DNA of 50,984 nucleotides, taken from contig JAWLBX010000025.1 in NCBI GenBank assembly GCA_041687435.1, positions 1-50,984 of the forward strand, written 5' to 3'. The notes under the pieces were generated by a model. It was given only the letters and a program-made list of their open reading frames with translations. It was not told the origin of the DNA and did not search any database. Shown here one piece after another: positions 50,663-50,984 of this stretch; position 1 is the first letter of the stretch, and each line of letters begins with the position of its first letter. A program made the translations under genes and the position numbers. This DNA is from JACKII01 sp041687435 (lineage in GTDB: Bacteria; Pseudomonadota; Alphaproteobacteria; Bin95).

Positions 50663-50984
50663 GAGCGGATTCGTTTCATTCCGGCTCGTAGCCGCATGCA
50701 ATGAAGAAGTTCCGAGCGTCGTTTGGGGTGATGGCGTCGATTGCGTTGCGGATGGCGTTCCATAGCGCGGGAAGTGTGCGGGCGGCGGCCTTTTTGAGTA
50801 GCGCCTTGATTTTGGCAAAGGCAAGTTCGATGGGGTTGAAGTCGGGACTGTAGGGCGGCAGGAACAGCAGGACGGCTCCGGTAGTCTCTATGGCCTCTCG
50901 GATGGCGATGGGCTTGTGGGCCGGCAGGTTGTCCATCACCACCACGTCGCCGGGGCGCAGCGTTGGCGCCAGGACCTGCTCGAC
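50663..50984 (-). mobile_element. IS630-family insertion sequence, partial
   Basis: The transposase C-terminus and an AT-rich edge mark the end of an IS630-like element. A TA dinucleotide at 50661-50662, next to GAGCGGATTCG, fits the TA target site of the family; the terminal repeat cannot be confirmed because the other end is beyond the window. Confidence 0.7.
50676..50984 (-). CDS. IS630 family transposase, C-terminal part (cut by the window end)
   Basis: The frame runs from the window edge (bases 50984 down) to a stop at 50676. It contains the DDE-superfamily motifs DVVVMDNLPAHK with the second Asp, and LPPYSPDFNPIELAFAKIK with the final Glu, typical of IS630 DDE_3 enzymes. The N-terminal HTH and the first Asp would be upstream beyond the window. 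At least this C-terminal part is intact. Confidence 0.88.
   Translation of the reverse strand, partial: VEQVLAPTLRPGDVVVMDNLPAHKPIAIREAIETTGAVLLFLPPYSPDFNPIELAFAKIKALLKKAAARTLPALWNAIRNAIDAITPNDARNFFIACGYEPE

Noticed and set aside
1..50984. CRISPR arrays, tRNA and rRNA genes
   Set aside because: No regularly spaced direct repeats, cloverleaf-like sequences or rRNA segments were noticed by eye on either strand.

Overview
The window is GC-rich and densely coding, with short intergenic gaps, frequent ATGA-type start/stop overlaps and GTG or TTG starts. It looks like the chromosome of an alphaproteobacterium. The best clues are a chorismate mutase-hisC-tyrA operon divergent from metX-metW, amtB followed by glnK, paired CFA synthases, and many acyl-CoA, SDR and haloacid dehalogenase genes. 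Order-level placement (possibly Rhodospirillales) is inference from gene order. No rRNA, tRNA, tmRNA or CRISPR array was found.

Layout. (1) 1-5812: a 5'-truncated DksA/TraR zinc-finger protein, a CHAD-SixA fusion, a non-coding gap, an SDR, and a 2-keto-4-pentenoate hydratase-type enzyme translationally coupled to an EF-G-like GTPase. (2) 6066-11722: a family III CoA transferase, an amidohydrolase, an SDR, a CFA synthase and an epoxide-hydrolase-like protein. (3) 11719-17343: a fused oligopeptide-type ABC ATPase, gshB, a second CFA synthase, a RidA-like protein and an LPG-synthase-type membrane protein. (4) 17417-21915: a thiolase/DUF35 pair, a secreted unknown, an esterase and an M20 deacylase. 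(5) 22002-26584: smpB, dapA, an L-2-haloacid dehalogenase, an unknown, a CHRD protein with a PEP-CTERM-like tail and an alpha/beta hydrolase. (6) 26616-31412: aromatic amino acid and histidinol-phosphate aminotransferase genes on the minus strand, and metX-metW on the plus strand. (7) 31500-42221: a catabolic block with a second thiolase/DUF35 pair, a DUF3047 lipoprotein-like secreted protein, a ThDP decarboxylase, an esterase, a VOC protein, an acyl-CoA-dehydrogenase-like flavoprotein, a haloacid dehalogenase, an acyl-CoA carboxylase beta subunit and a hydrolase. (8) 42372-45272: amtB-glnK, csaA and an SDR. (9) 45323-46728: an SDR remnant with an internal deletion, then an AT-rich two-gene cassette (DUF6884 plus a GIY-YIG-like protein) that looks acquired. 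(10) 46842-50984: a fused HyuA/HyuB hydantoinase/oxoprolinase and the 3' part of an IS630-family element running off the window.

How the genes work together. The core biosynthetic genes are ordinary: DapA for lysine, chorismate mutase/HisC/TyrA for tyrosine, phenylalanine and histidine, MetX/MetW for methionine, GshB for glutathione and AmtB/GlnK for ammonium. Around them are accessory acyl-CoA and small-molecule catabolic genes. The two thiolase/DUF35 pairs both lack the thiolase nucleophilic cysteine. The most unusual segment is the AT-rich DUF6884/GIY-YIG-like cassette behind a broken SDR. Its function is unknown, and a role in mobile DNA or defence is a hypothesis only.
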